Shown here: in pieces, positions 33,008 through 48,157 of the stretch
How the letters are laid out: every line of letters begins with the position of its first letter
Numbering within the stretch: position 1 is the first letter of the stretch
Assembly: GCA_014925825.1 (NCBI GenBank)
Contig: JACGCK010000296.1
Location: forward strand, 1-48,157
Origin: Pholiota molesta
Lineage: Eukaryota; Basidiomycota; Agaricomycetes; Agaricales; Strophariaceae
Length of the DNA stretch: 48,157 nucleotides
Direction: 5' to 3'
Translations under genes and position numbers: made by a program
Notes under the pieces: model-generated
Databases searched by the model: none
Told to the model about the DNA's origin: nothing
What the model saw: only the letters and a program-made list of their open reading frames with translations

Positions 33008-33870
33008 TCATCCCTGTTGCTTGGCTGGAGCGTCTTCTGACGAAGCCTTGTTCTGCTCCTGGCTCACAGTCATTCTCAAACCTCATATAATATAATAGTG
33101 CAACTCACCGAGGACTGCTCCACTGGAGCGGACCTGGCTTCATCAACTGTCGCATTTTGCTGCTCAGGCTATAAGGAAGTGGCAGTTAGTAGCGAAAGAA
33201 AATGCCATATTTAGAACCCACCTCTTGAGCATCCTTAGGCGAATCATCGGCCTATAGGTGCCATATAGAGTAACATATTTAATGATATGAGCAAATGAGC
33301 CGGTAGCGTAGCGGAAGCACGTACTTTAGCAGCCGCGATCGAAGAGCTGACATCCGCAACTGTGCCTTCGTCATCTGTCATGAGTACATGGGCCTCAGCC
33401 TTCTCAGGCTCAGGCGCGGGCTCGGATGCGGATTCGGGCGCCGCCTCCTCCTTGTGCTTGAGCGTCGGGAAATCATGCTTGTCGTCGTGCACAAGCTGTT
33501 CCTTTTTCCTGGCAGAGGGAGAGACAAGGTAGAGGAACTAAAATAGCAGATCATGGGGTCAGACGACCAGCACGCGGGGTGAGTGACGTCGCATGGCCGA
33601 GACATTCGTAGTGGGCTCACAGCGGGCAGGAAGACAATGGTCGAGCCGATCTATGGAGACGCAGAACAGCGCTGGTTGAGAAGACAACGAGAATTAAGAA
33701 GGAAATATATGGCGCACTATCCAGGGCTTGTCGTTTGATTTCACCTGGGCACCATGTGACGTCGTGGATGACATGGCGCGTCTGGCTACCCTAGACGACG
33801 CGGATGCCACCGTGGTCTGGGCGCGGCGAGCGGCCGATCCAAAAGCAAGGCGAGCGAGACGAGCAGACAT
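33008..33870 (-). CDS. Small mitochondrial-type single-pass membrane protein, unknown function
   Basis: ATG 33870 gives an Arg/Ala/Ser-rich, acid-free N-terminus (MSARLARLAFGSAARRAQ...SSRVARRAMSS), typical of a mitochondrial presequence. Spliced, it runs on to NDKPWIIGSTIVFLPAFLYLVSPSARKKEQ, one membrane segment followed by a basic stop-transfer patch. Then HDDKHDFPTLKHKEE is followed by a long acidic, Ala/Glu/Ser-rich tail (ASEPAPEPEKAEAHVLMTDDEGTVADVSSSIAAAK, DDSPKDAQE, PEQQNATVDEA) ending EDAPAKQQG. About six exons; the frame is consistent across all introns checked. I know no function; architecture suggests an inner-membrane protein with a disordered soluble tail. Confidence 0.72.
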
Positions 33871-34068
33871 TTTGTCGGGTGAGGAGGGTCAAGCTTGTTC
33901 AAGTGCAACTGAATGTGAAATCTCGTGGGGATTTCGGGCGCGGGTCAGACCGGCATTGATGACGTTGAACGCTTGTCTCATCACAAGTCCAGTCTACTGT
34001 CTAGAAATCTAGACTGCTACACAACATACACGACGAGTACACGATGTCGAATAGAATACATCTATAGT

Positions 34069-35787
34069 CTAGTAATCCCACTCGAACCCAAGTTTAGACA
34101 ATAAAGAGAGAGCCATAGCGGCTTGGAATGGACTATTTTGCACCAGGCCCTCGTCCAACAAGCACTTCAAAAGGTTGTCGCGTTCCTCGTGCGCCAGCAG
34201 TCGGGTATAAGTGCCATGCTCGTCTTTGAAGTCACCCAGGACGTCTGTCAGGTGTTTTAAGGGTGCTAGAGCAGGGTCTATAATATCTTGATGGGCATCC
34301 AGAAGCACGGAGGCGAGCAATCTAGGCTTCGTTGATTCTAATTTCGAATCGTTTTGCGGCATGGTCTCTTGAGTGAGATATTGGTCGTTATTGGAGAAAT
34401 CATATCCTCCATAGTGCGCATGAGACTGCAATATTTTGGAAGTGAGTAAGTCCTCTAGTGTTTAAATCAAAACCGATTTACCGATCCTGCAAGGTATTGG
34501 TCGGATTCCAATGCGGCATGGGACACCACATAATTATTTGACGATACGGCGATGTTCCCAGATGACGGCGAATGATTCCCCCAATCAAAGGCAGGTGCGA
34601 GAGGCACGACTTCATTATAGAGAGTCACATTAGACGGCTGTGATTGAGGAACCATGGGCAGCGCGACGTCCGAGAAAGACAGATTAGGCATAGGAACAGA
34701 CATGCCGGTCATGATGTAGCTGTTGGAAGGTACAGAAGGCAACCTTCGAGACGAACCAAGATTCTCCGGCGAATTGTTCTGAAATTGGGTATGGAAGACA
34801 GGGCCATGTAGGTTGGCGGCCTTCTGCGGTTTCTGAATTCGCGCGAAGCGGGTCTGAGTCGAAAGATCACGAACTGCAGCTGCTTTCTCAGAAGAAATAC
34901 CGTCAGTCGGAAGGTGCCCATACATGCTATCAGGTTGATTGGTAGAGAGACCAGAACGAGTATTCCGAGTTCTAGAGCCCGTGGCTTTGTTCGGAGCATT
35001 CATAGGAGACCTTTTAGGCGGCGCTACACTCGGAATGAAGTGACTGTAAGCTATAGCCGTATTTTTCAGATTCCCAGCATTGATTCCAGAGAGTGCCGGT
35101 CTCATGCTCGAATCACCTTCGACCGGTTTGAAGGGCAGGCTACCAGAGGATTCGACGAGCTCGGCTTTGACATGCATAATTTGAGGATCAGCAGGCATAG
35201 CGGCGACTTTACGCTTGCTGCTCCGCAAGTTCCGAGCAGGCGAAGTTTTTTTCTTCTGGGGAGGCCTTCCTCTTTTCTTTCGAGGAGGTTCAGATGCCAC
35301 AGACGCGTCCAAAGTACCAGACGAAGACACAGACATAGTCGCATAGTCAGAGACACTAGTGGCTTCAGTTATTGGCGAGGATCCAGACATGGCGTCGACA
35401 TCGGCTTGTTCACGCTTAATGCGAAGGATCTCTTGTGGAGAAAATGTGGGATCGAGGCTGTAAGTCCCCGTGTAACTCTTTTGACCAGCCTTTGACTTGG
35501 GCTTGTTCAATTTCATTCTTTGACGTCCAAACCAGTTGTGTATCCATTTCGACGGCCTACCAGGTGGGGGCGTTGTAAGAGGAATAGTCAGCTCTTCGCA
35601 GCAGTTGACCAGGGCAGAGCATGAGATAGGTAACCCACAAAGTCGTTTGCTCGCTTAAAGCTCTGATTTTCTCCGAGGCAGGCATATCTGAGATCGCGTA
35701 CTCTTTCTGGAGAATCGCTGTTTGAGCTGGGGTTGCACGAATGACTGTAACATTTCTCGTTGTGCCATTGGTTGAAGAGCCGTCCAT
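34069..35787 (-). CDS. Atypical homeodomain protein with AT-hook
   Basis: Probable nuclear DNA-binding protein of about 526 residues in three exons (35787-35639, 35556-34482, 34425-34069). ATG 35787 gives MDGSSTNGTTRN. A homeodomain covers roughly residues 14-70: ATPAQTAILQKEYAISDMPASEKIRALSEQTTLP then helix 3 KWIHNWFGRQRMKLNK. Trp48 and Phe49 are present, but Asn51, which contacts adenine in nearly all homeodomains, is Arg, and position 50 is Gly. An AT-hook core follows (PRKKRGRPPQKKK), then Arg/Lys patches and a long low-complexity Ser/Asn/Pro region. The last exon encodes a more ordered, helical C-terminus (LLASVLLDAHQDI, ALSLLSKLGFEWDY). It shares an upstream region with the divergent gene at 36352. 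Not a recognisable mating-type homeodomain gene. Confidence 0.82.
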
Positions 35788-36351
35788 AGCAGATCCTGAG
35801 ACCAAAGGGCAGGCAAGTGCGAGAGCTAGTATCAATCTTTTCAGAGCCAGAGAAAGTCAAAAGCGACTGAGAGTTTGAGAGGTTTCTACTTCGGAGTAAG
35901 GGCAACGACGAAAAGGGCCTTGATCCGGATAACGAAAAATAACACCGCCGCCCTGAACAGAGCAAATAAATGACAGAGACTGTCTGCTGCACCAGGATAC
36001 AGAAGTGATCTCGATTTTCCTATAGAGCTATGCACAAAATGGAGAATATGAAGAGATCTGCCTTCGAGGATGATGGGGGAAGGTGGAAAGCCTGGCGGAG
36101 GGGCGCGGGGTTCTAAATTGATCTTGTTGTGTGGTCTTCTCACGCGTCGAATATATCTTCCCCACCTCCTTCAAGCTAGCGCTCAAGCTCAAGACGCAGT
36201 CGAGTCTACCCCGCCCCCTTCACTCCACTGTTTCCTCGTCTCCACTTCCATCATCTGTATTTCTAGTCTCTCCTATTCTCTCTCTTCTCGCCTCAAGTTT
36301 TCGCTTTGCAATTGTAAACATAAAACATACTACTCACGATACCCACCCATC
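35788..36351. promoter_or_regulatory. Divergent promoter region, homeodomain and SIKE-like genes
   Basis: 564 nt between two divergent starts. The plus-strand half has a pyrimidine-rich stretch (TCTCCTATTCTCTCTCTTCTCGCC) near 36270-36293, typical of fungal promoters just upstream of transcription starts. Confidence 0.45.
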
Positions 36352-37511
36352 ATGGCCATCATCGAAGGAGCCAACCCCAACCAGGGCGAGAACGACCTCA
36401 TGCAGCTCTGGGCCATTATTACCGAGCTCGGCGAGCAGCTCAGCCAGAACAGGGTCATGTCGGTGTCGCTGTATAGTCAAGCGGGGAAGATTAAGGTGTG
36501 TGCATCCTGCAGCCGTAACTGGTGCCAAGTTGTTCACTGTATAGGAATCTCATTCGATAGCATCAGGCCATTAACTCGCAAACGGGATTTGTGTTGCGGC
36601 GGTACCCTGCATCTCTTGTTATATTTCGACGACTATTTCTGATGTGCGTCTTTTGATCCAGGTTTAATCTGGATAAGACAAAGGGTACGCTACTATGCTT
36701 TGCTTTCTCTACCCGAGGTTGTGAATTGAGCGTCGTGCGGCATGCACAGAGGAATACGATACCGAATTGGAACACATGAATGCAGCAATGGCGCAAGAGA
36801 ATCAAGCCCTGCAGCATGATAACAAGCAGCTTAACGCATTAATTAAGGAGTACGAGCAGACTTTGGAGACACTAATGAGTTGAGAGCTTTCTTGCATGAT
36901 GCCGATGCTTGGATACTGATCCTGTCCGGAAGGTTCATTTAGAAATAGAGCTGTTCGTGGCTTCTTGCATTCCCCTGTCATCCAATGCTAATCAAACTAA
37001 ATAGAAAGACGTCCAAGAACGCGAACTCTCTCTAATCCGCGAATACGAAGCCAAGCTCCTCGCGCGCGAAGAAGAAAACGCACACAAAGACCTCGACGCC
37101 TCCACCGCCGTTTCCCACTCTCTCGTCCGGATATCGCACCTCCTGCGCCAGATCCTCCGCTCGCAGAACGGGGAAGACGCCGAGGACCCGGTCACGCGCA
37201 CGGACGACGAGGAGAACAGGGAGCCATGGACGGTGGCGGCGGCGGCGGATTATGCGTTGGAGCGCGATATCGAGCTTGCGCGGCTGGAGAAGGAGAACGA
37301 GGAGCTGAGGCGGCTCGCGGGGCTGCTGCCACCGCAGCCGAGGAAGCAGTCGAGTGGGCTGGGTGGGAGCGAATTTAGGCCGATTTTTGAAGCGCCGCAT
37401 CCGGTGAGGCTTTCGAGTATGCAGAAGGTGGTGCCACCGGTGCCGATACCCCGCGAGAAGCTCAATCTGCTGTCAGTCTGTTTTCATCTTATGTTTTGCG
37501 CATCCTGTTGA
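36352..37511 (+). CDS. Coiled-coil protein of the SIKE/SCI1 type
   Basis: Spliced from ATG 36352: MAIIEGANPNQGENDLMQLW, AIITELGEQLSQNRVMSVSLY, INSQTGFVLRRFNLDKTK, EYDTELEHMNAAMAQENQ, LQHDNKQLNALIKEYEQTLETLMSSFRNRA, KDVQERELSLIREYEAKLL, then DYALERDIELARLEKENEELRRLAGLLPP and a Pro-rich end. Repeated heptads predict two or three coiled coils. The NKQLNALIKEYEQTLETLMSSFR block resembles the core of SIKE/FGFR1OP2, whose fungal counterpart SCI1 is a subunit of the STRIPAK complex. If so, it is a scaffold for hyphal fusion and sexual development; that is inference from sequence pattern. Six exons join in frame. The stop may be 37509-37511 or a few codons later if the last GT is spliced (CTAG near 37530). 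Confidence 0.75.
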
Positions 37512-38327
37512 TAATTTTGATCATCTAGTTATTGAAGGTGCTTTCTTTGTATCAATGCTTATGATGATGGCAGAGTCAATGGACGGTTTTCAACCATTTA
37601 AGGGATGAGCCTTCCACAGCGCGACATGCTGTTGTAGCCTTTATGATAGACGCGATCATCCGCTGCAAAGATGGAACACGTCTGTCTAGATGTCGGTGAA
37701 TTGACCGTCCGACGGGACAATTCAGCTCATCATCAATTGATAAAGCGACAAGGGAGATTTGTATCATTTTAGTGAATGCTCATCATTCTATCTATGCGGT
37801 CAGAGTTGGCCAGCCAGAGAGCTCCAGAAAGCAAGGAGGATGTGAGCTTCTCGCTCGATGGGTAAATACATAATCATCATCATAATACATAGCTTATAGC
37901 AGGTTCGGAATGTGTATGTACCTTCGTTACTCCCGAATTGCTGCCGACACAAACTAGCATCATCAGAAGAAACTCGAGAACTGATCATGCATGAGGCTGC
38001 ACGAGGTGTGAGAGAGAGAGAAAAAATCCTCAGCCAAGTGCTGAGCCAACGCACATTAGCTGTATCTGGCAGAGAGCCAGGTAAGTTTTATTTGGACGGG
38101 CGCTGACAGGGTCTCCAGCCCGAAGCAAGTCCCATGGGTGAATTCTACAATAAACGATTTTTGCGTTCTTTTACGACACGTTGCGAGCTTGGTAGAGGTT
38201 AATTAAAGATCAATGGAATAAGTAAGGGCCACTGTCGGAGAGGCACACCAATGATATAAACGGATTGTTTCCTAAATTACCTGATCAAAATAAAGGGAAG
38301 GAGGTTGTTCAACACCAACCAGCGACG
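37512..38327. other. Region between SIKE-like and PH-domain genes
   Basis: 816 nt. It includes the candidate spliced microprotein gene at 37858-38141; outside that, no gene was recognised. The last 180 nt should contain the PH-gene promoter. Confidence 0.4.
37858..38141 (+). CDS. Candidate 52-residue spliced protein
   Basis: Four exons can be joined: 37858-37861 (ATGG), 37903-37911 (nine bases), 37958-38080 and 38119-38141, total 159 nt including TGA. Donors are GTAAAT, GTGTAT and GTAAGT; acceptors are ATAGCAG, ACTAG and CTCCAG. An in-frame TGA at 37843-37845 precedes the ATG. The product starts MGSESSSEETRE, continues LIMHEAARGVREREKILSQVL and ends REPARSKSHG: a helix-rich, charged small protein. 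No family recognised. Introns of 38-46 nt are short for this window, and the first exon holds only four coding bases, so an upstream 5' exon or a different start is possible. Splice sites agreeing with an unbroken frame is the only evidence. Confidence 0.4.
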
Positions 38328-41300
38328 ATGGCGAGCAGCGGCGACGCTCTGGTCAGTCCGTCCACCAACCATCTCTGATTCCAGCTGACCATCATTCGCA
38401 GTTCATTAACCGTATGCCACCCACCTCTTCCGGCTCTTTCCCAAGTCCCTTTCCCAGGACCACCGCCCTCCCTCCTCGTCGCCTTGGCTCTCCAGCACAG
38501 GAGGTCCTCATTCTGGACCGGGGCATGAAGCTCAGCAAGAGCCCGCCCGACGCAGGCAGGTCCCGCTCAAACTCAAAGTCGAATGAGAAGGGCAAGGAGC
38601 CGGTGCACGCATACAGCATCGGCGACACACCAGGCAGCACACCTTTAGGTATGTCCCAGCGCAGCTTTCTTCTTTCTCTGCGATCTGCACACCTGTAACT
38701 GGGATCTGTGGCTTTCGCAGGCAGAGAGCACTATGTACCCCGTTATAATGGAAACTCGCCATACACAAACAGCAACGAGACGAGCAAACGCCCCTCAACG
38801 TCAGACGGTAGCAACAGCTCAAACGGAAGGAGCAGATTCAGAGGCAGTCTTCTCGGTGCCGCCTCGGACGCTCTAGGCCTCAGATTTGGCCGCCGCAGGC
38901 CCTCCGTCCGCCAGAAGCCTGCGCCAAATATTCTCCCGGACGTGATTGAGATCACCGCACGACCCCCAGACGCCGAAGACGAGGAGCGCAAACGTCTGCG
39001 CGAGATGGCCGCGCATGCGATAGGCGTCGACCCGTATATGGCCACGTCCGACTCCCATTCCCGCGGCGGCGAGCCGGAAAGCACCACGGACGAAGACGAT
39101 GATGACTTCGCTGACCGCCCGCGTGGCTCTGATGCTGTCGAAGCGCGCCGACTAGGCGGATATCTGAATGCGCGCAACGGCAATTCAGAGTCCGCTTTCA
39201 ATATTGGCGGACGCAGGTCTCCCCATGGCTCCAGTGTCTCCGTACCCATACCGCCGCATAATCCCAGACCACTACCACCACCCCTTGGGAGTCGCTTTCG
39301 CTCGGGCTCGATGGCAGCAACAGGCCATAGTCCGTCCAATTCCATGACCATCTTACCTATACCACCGTTTCCTTCGACCGTCGCTGCACTGTCCCAATTT
39401 CACGAATCGTCGGGCGTGTTTCCCAAATATTATCCGCCTTCATCATTGCGCATATTTGCGCTTTCCAAGAACTGGAAGAACCGATATATTTTCCTCTCTA
39501 CGCCGGCTACATTCATCACCAAAGGCCGCACGCCGGCGGTCTCATACTTGCACTTGTTCAAGTCGGCGGGTGCAGAAGAGAAGGAGCTAGAGCGGCTCGA
39601 GATCAACGAGGACAGTGTCGTCTTCGTCTCGGAAGAGGAAGTGGGCGGCAAGCGCCATGTTATTAAAGTCGGTGGGGCGGATGTAGGCGCAATGAAAAGG
39701 GAATATACTCATGAAGAGGGAGGGCATATCATGTGGCTGCTGCAAATCTCGGACCATACAGTTGCACAGAAGTGGATTACAAACATCAAAACTGCCATCC
39801 TTAGCCAACGGTGAGTGTTTTGTCCACACAGTCCGTCTATCAAACTTGAACGACTGCTGATTGCATGTTTTGTCTTGGCCTTGCATCTTAGGACTGTTCG
39901 CGCTGGCCTGATCCCGCCATTGTCGCTCGGAAATAACGAGCCCCGAGGAGACATGGATGTGATGTTGTCCATCCGTGCTGCGCAGGGCGTAGCGACGACT
40001 CCCACCTCCCCCACTTTTAAGCAGCCCTTGACGCCAACCCAGGGTGAATACCCCAGTGCGACAGGCCCCACAAACAACAACCTTAACTACGCCTCCTCTA
40101 TCTCCTCCCAGTCCGCACGCTCGCAGAGTCCTCCTCCGAAAACTCCTGGGTCACCCGCAAGTGCTGTCTCTGCTCTCAAGGGTCTCTTCGCCAACTCCGT
40201 TGGACGTCCGCGCTCAGGTTCGAGAGCGACTTCCATCAGCTCGGAGCGGCAGTCGGATTCCAAGGAGGAGGAAAGCTTCACGAGCATGGGCAGTAACCTG
40301 CTCAGCATGCTGCGCTCAAGCACGCCAGACACCCAGTCGATCAATACCGTGCAGAGTACATCACGGACAACGACCACGCTTCCATTCGCTGCGGTACCGA
40401 CGCCTCCATTAGAGAGACGCATCGACAGGAGGATTCTCACCGATCACCAAGCTACCTCTTGGATGCCTACCGAAGTAGCAACGGTTGCGTCATCGAGTAA
40501 GGATACAATCAGATCTAATAGAGGATTTTTGCTTGGTGCGATGTCGTTGCAGCCGCCTCCGCGCAAGCGATGGACGTCGTCTGGGTCTGGGCCGGCAGAA
40601 ACAGCGAACCGCGAGCTAGCAGCGTCTGAGACGCCCAAAGCCGACGCGGCGCGTCGCGTGAGTTTCACCGCCTCGCGGACGTCCATGGATCGAGTGTTGG
40701 CGGACAGGCAGGCGGATGCGCTGACTGGGTTCCAGTTTGGCAGCCCCGAGCGCCCGCGCGCCCCGTCGCTGCAGTCTATATCGACCTACGGGTCTGCCGA
40801 GAACACAATGAGCATGGACCGGTCAAGCACGAGCACAAAACGGAGCTCGGGGATCAGGAGTGCGCGGCGGTGGTCGCGGCAAGGTACCCTGCCTAATCGC
40901 TTGACGCCCCCGTCCGACCCGCCTCCAGCCGTCCCGACGCAGGAGCACGCGCGCGGCCTCCACCCGTACTCCGCTGAGCACGGCTCTGGTTCCGCGAACG
41001 GCTCGGCGCAGAGCAGCGAAAAGAGCGTGGTGTCGAGCCTGCCGTCGTTCTTGAACTCGAAGCGCGCGTCCGGCTCCTCGCAGCACTCGTTTAGCACGAC
41101 GTATTCGCACGCCGCGTCCGTGGCGTCAAGTCTCCACCCAGCGCGCGCGTCCTCGTCCCACCGCACATCCATGCCCCCGCCGCGGCCGGCGCCGACGTCT
41201 GCTCTTCCTCCCGCGCCGAGTGATAGCACTGCCCAGGACACGCTGAAGCCCCTCGAAGAAAACTCCGACTCGTCGCCCAAGTCCTCGTTCCGCAACTCCG

Positions 41301-42309
41301 TTGCCCACCGCACGTTCCGGCTGTCCATGGTCGCGCCTTCGAAACCCCCACCATCGACGACGTTGCCGCCACGCCCTGACGACCCGGAATACAAGACACA
41401 CCGGCGGTCGTCGAGCGGTGGCGCGACCACTGCCCCACAGTCCAGTAAACTCGAAACGATCCCTGCATCACCTGTGCCGCCTGCGAAAACTATCAATCCC
41501 TTCCCACCTCCAGCAGGACCTCTGCCCCCGCCTCCTACACAATCAAATCCATCCTCTTCTACATCTCCTCCAGCCCCAAATGCACAGCCTGTCTCACCGC
41601 CTCCCAAAAGATCCGCCTCCATTACTATTAAAGACGCCTACGGAAACTAAGCGCGCCGATACCTTCTGGGAACCAGTCCCAAAGCCGCTCCATTATCACG
41701 CTTGCAGACACAGACGAACGGCACCCATCCCTCCGCCGCCTCCGGACAGACTTTACTGATGACCCCTCTGACTGCCACCGCCATGTCGGTGCCCGCTACG
41801 CCCATCGCCGAAAAGATCACGCTATTCCAGAACGACCCCAGCTTCCTGCAAATGCACACGCCCGTAATGATGACCACACCCGCGCCCGCGTCCCTATCTT
41901 TTTATTCGACTGAACAGCCCCCCGACGATCAGCTGGATGGCATCGTCTCGCTACTGCCACCCCCACGCCGCGGATCCAAGCAGCTTTTGGAAAGTGATCT
42001 AGAGAGACCAAAAAGCTCCGTCATGCCGCCACACACTTCAGTACCAAATTTTCGATCGTAGGCGAGCCCACGGCTAATTTTGCTGCTACGCCTATAGGCG
42101 AGCATCTCTCTCTTTCGCGTCCTAGGTCTGCGATGTCGAACCATAGCCAACATTCGCAACCATTCCTTGAGATTGATTGGGAAAGCCCCCAAGATGAGAC
42201 CGTGCCGCGGGACGAATATCCTCCTGAGAAACTGTCTCCTGTAGAACCACGTCACATATCATTATCTCGTCCTGGATCTGTAGTTTCGCTAGGAATAGTG
42301 ACTATGTAG
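38328..42309 (+). CDS. Large PH-domain protein, disordered flanks
   Basis: ATG 38328 opens exon 1 (MASSGDAL), joined at 38402 to FINRMPPTSSGSFPSPF. A Ser/Pro-rich region (RFGRRRPSVRQ, TDEDDDDFADRP) precedes a PH domain at about residues 330-460: YYPPSSLRIFALSKNWKNRYIFLS, YLHLFKSAGAEEKE, KRHVIKVGG and HIMWLLQISDHTVAQKWITNIKTAIL, with the conserved Trp in the last helix. A 3' exon from 39893 (TVRAGLIPPLSLG) leads to a long Ser/Pro/Thr-rich tail with RKRWTSSGSG and poly-Pro runs. Likely a phosphoinositide-binding cortical or signalling protein. The main frame stops at TAA 41648-41650; the same frame resumes (QTQTNGTHPSAASGQ...) and, after a 68-nt intron (42058-42125), ends EHLS-free SAMSNHSQHSQPFLEIDW ... 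VSLGIVTM at 42309. The join across 41590-41707 is uncertain: weak intron 41591-41707 or an indel. Confidence 0.75.
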
Positions 42310-42550
42310 ATATCCTTATTCTTGTCGTTTTCAGTTTTTGTTCCTGTTACCCCCAGTTACCACGGATCCCTTGTATTCCCATGCATGTACCTACATTTTA
42401 CATACCCCAAGTCAAGCGTTTTCCCTCCGAAAATTTGTTGAGAGAACATATATGCGATACGATAACAGATGAATTAAAAGCATGGAAAACTAGCTAAAAA
42501 AGTGAACTATAAATACAACAATATTTAAGACAATGAAATGAGCAAAGCAA
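42310..42550. terminator. Convergent 3' region, PH-domain gene and PRP8
   Basis: 241 nt between two converging stop codons; both 3' ends must lie here. AT-rich sequence with AATTAAAAG near 42473 and TAAATACAAC near 42510 could serve as weak polyadenylation signals. Confidence 0.4.

Positions 42551-48157
<5,607 letters not shown>

Noticed and set aside
35788..35835. Longer homeodomain N-terminus from the frame upstream of ATG 35787
   Set aside because: The in-frame ATG at 35835 adds a short hydrophobic stretch (ILALALACPLVSGSA) that looks like a signal peptide, unsuitable for a nuclear homeodomain protein; ATG 35787 is the better start.
40786..41622. 278-codon minus-strand frame (and 38743-39351, 202 codons)
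   Set aside because: Both are antisense to the GC-rich, Ser/Pro-coding PH-domain gene; long shadow frames are expected there, and the peptides are Gly/Arg-rich without motifs.

Overview
The window looks like nuclear DNA of a filamentous basidiomycete, probably an Agaricomycete. Genes are dense and mostly multi-exonic, with GT-AG introns of about 45-80 nt. The recognisable genes (ROT1, KRE6/SKN1, GH131, blue-copper serine-rich surface protein, PRP8 without an intein) fit a mushroom-type fungus. Nothing bacterial or viral was seen. Gene models were spliced by eye, so outer limits are firmer than every internal junction.

Layout. 1-4994 is mostly gene-poor, with a possible membrane-protein tail at the left edge and a degenerate duplicated segment near 3.3-3.9 kb. 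On the minus strand follow ROT1 (4995-5879) and proteasome subunit beta-6 (6700-8174), with a possible small ORF behind it. 8.8-13.9 kb has no recognisable gene. From 13.9 to 31 kb there is a long minus-strand block: two tandem membrane-anchored aldo/keto reductases, a secreted GH131 glucanase, glutathione synthetase, two tandem KRE6/SKN1-type beta-glucan synthesis proteins with an F-box/LRR-like fragment between them, and a GPI-anchored cupredoxin. From 31.5 to 42.3 kb strands alternate: phosphopantothenoylcysteine decarboxylase (+), a small mitochondrial-type membrane protein (-), an atypical homeodomain/AT-hook protein (-), a SIKE/SCI1-like coiled-coil protein (+), a possible 52-residue protein (+) and a large PH-domain protein (+). 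PRP8 (-) fills 42.5 kb to the right edge and runs out of the window.

How the genes relate. ROT1, GH131 and the two KRE6-like genes all bear on cell-wall beta-glucan, and they lie within 24 kb, interrupted by unrelated genes. That may be a loose neighbourhood or chance. GSH2 and PPCDC both handle cysteine-derived thiols. The rest is housekeeping (proteasome, spliceosome) or signalling and transcription.

The main oddities are a homeodomain lacking the near-invariant Asn51, two tandem duplications with conserved intron positions, a candidate spliced microprotein with a 9-nt exon, and single-base reading-frame breaks in otherwise normal genes (GSH2, the second KRE6 copy, perhaps the PH gene) that may be assembly indels. 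I found no clearly new multi-gene system.
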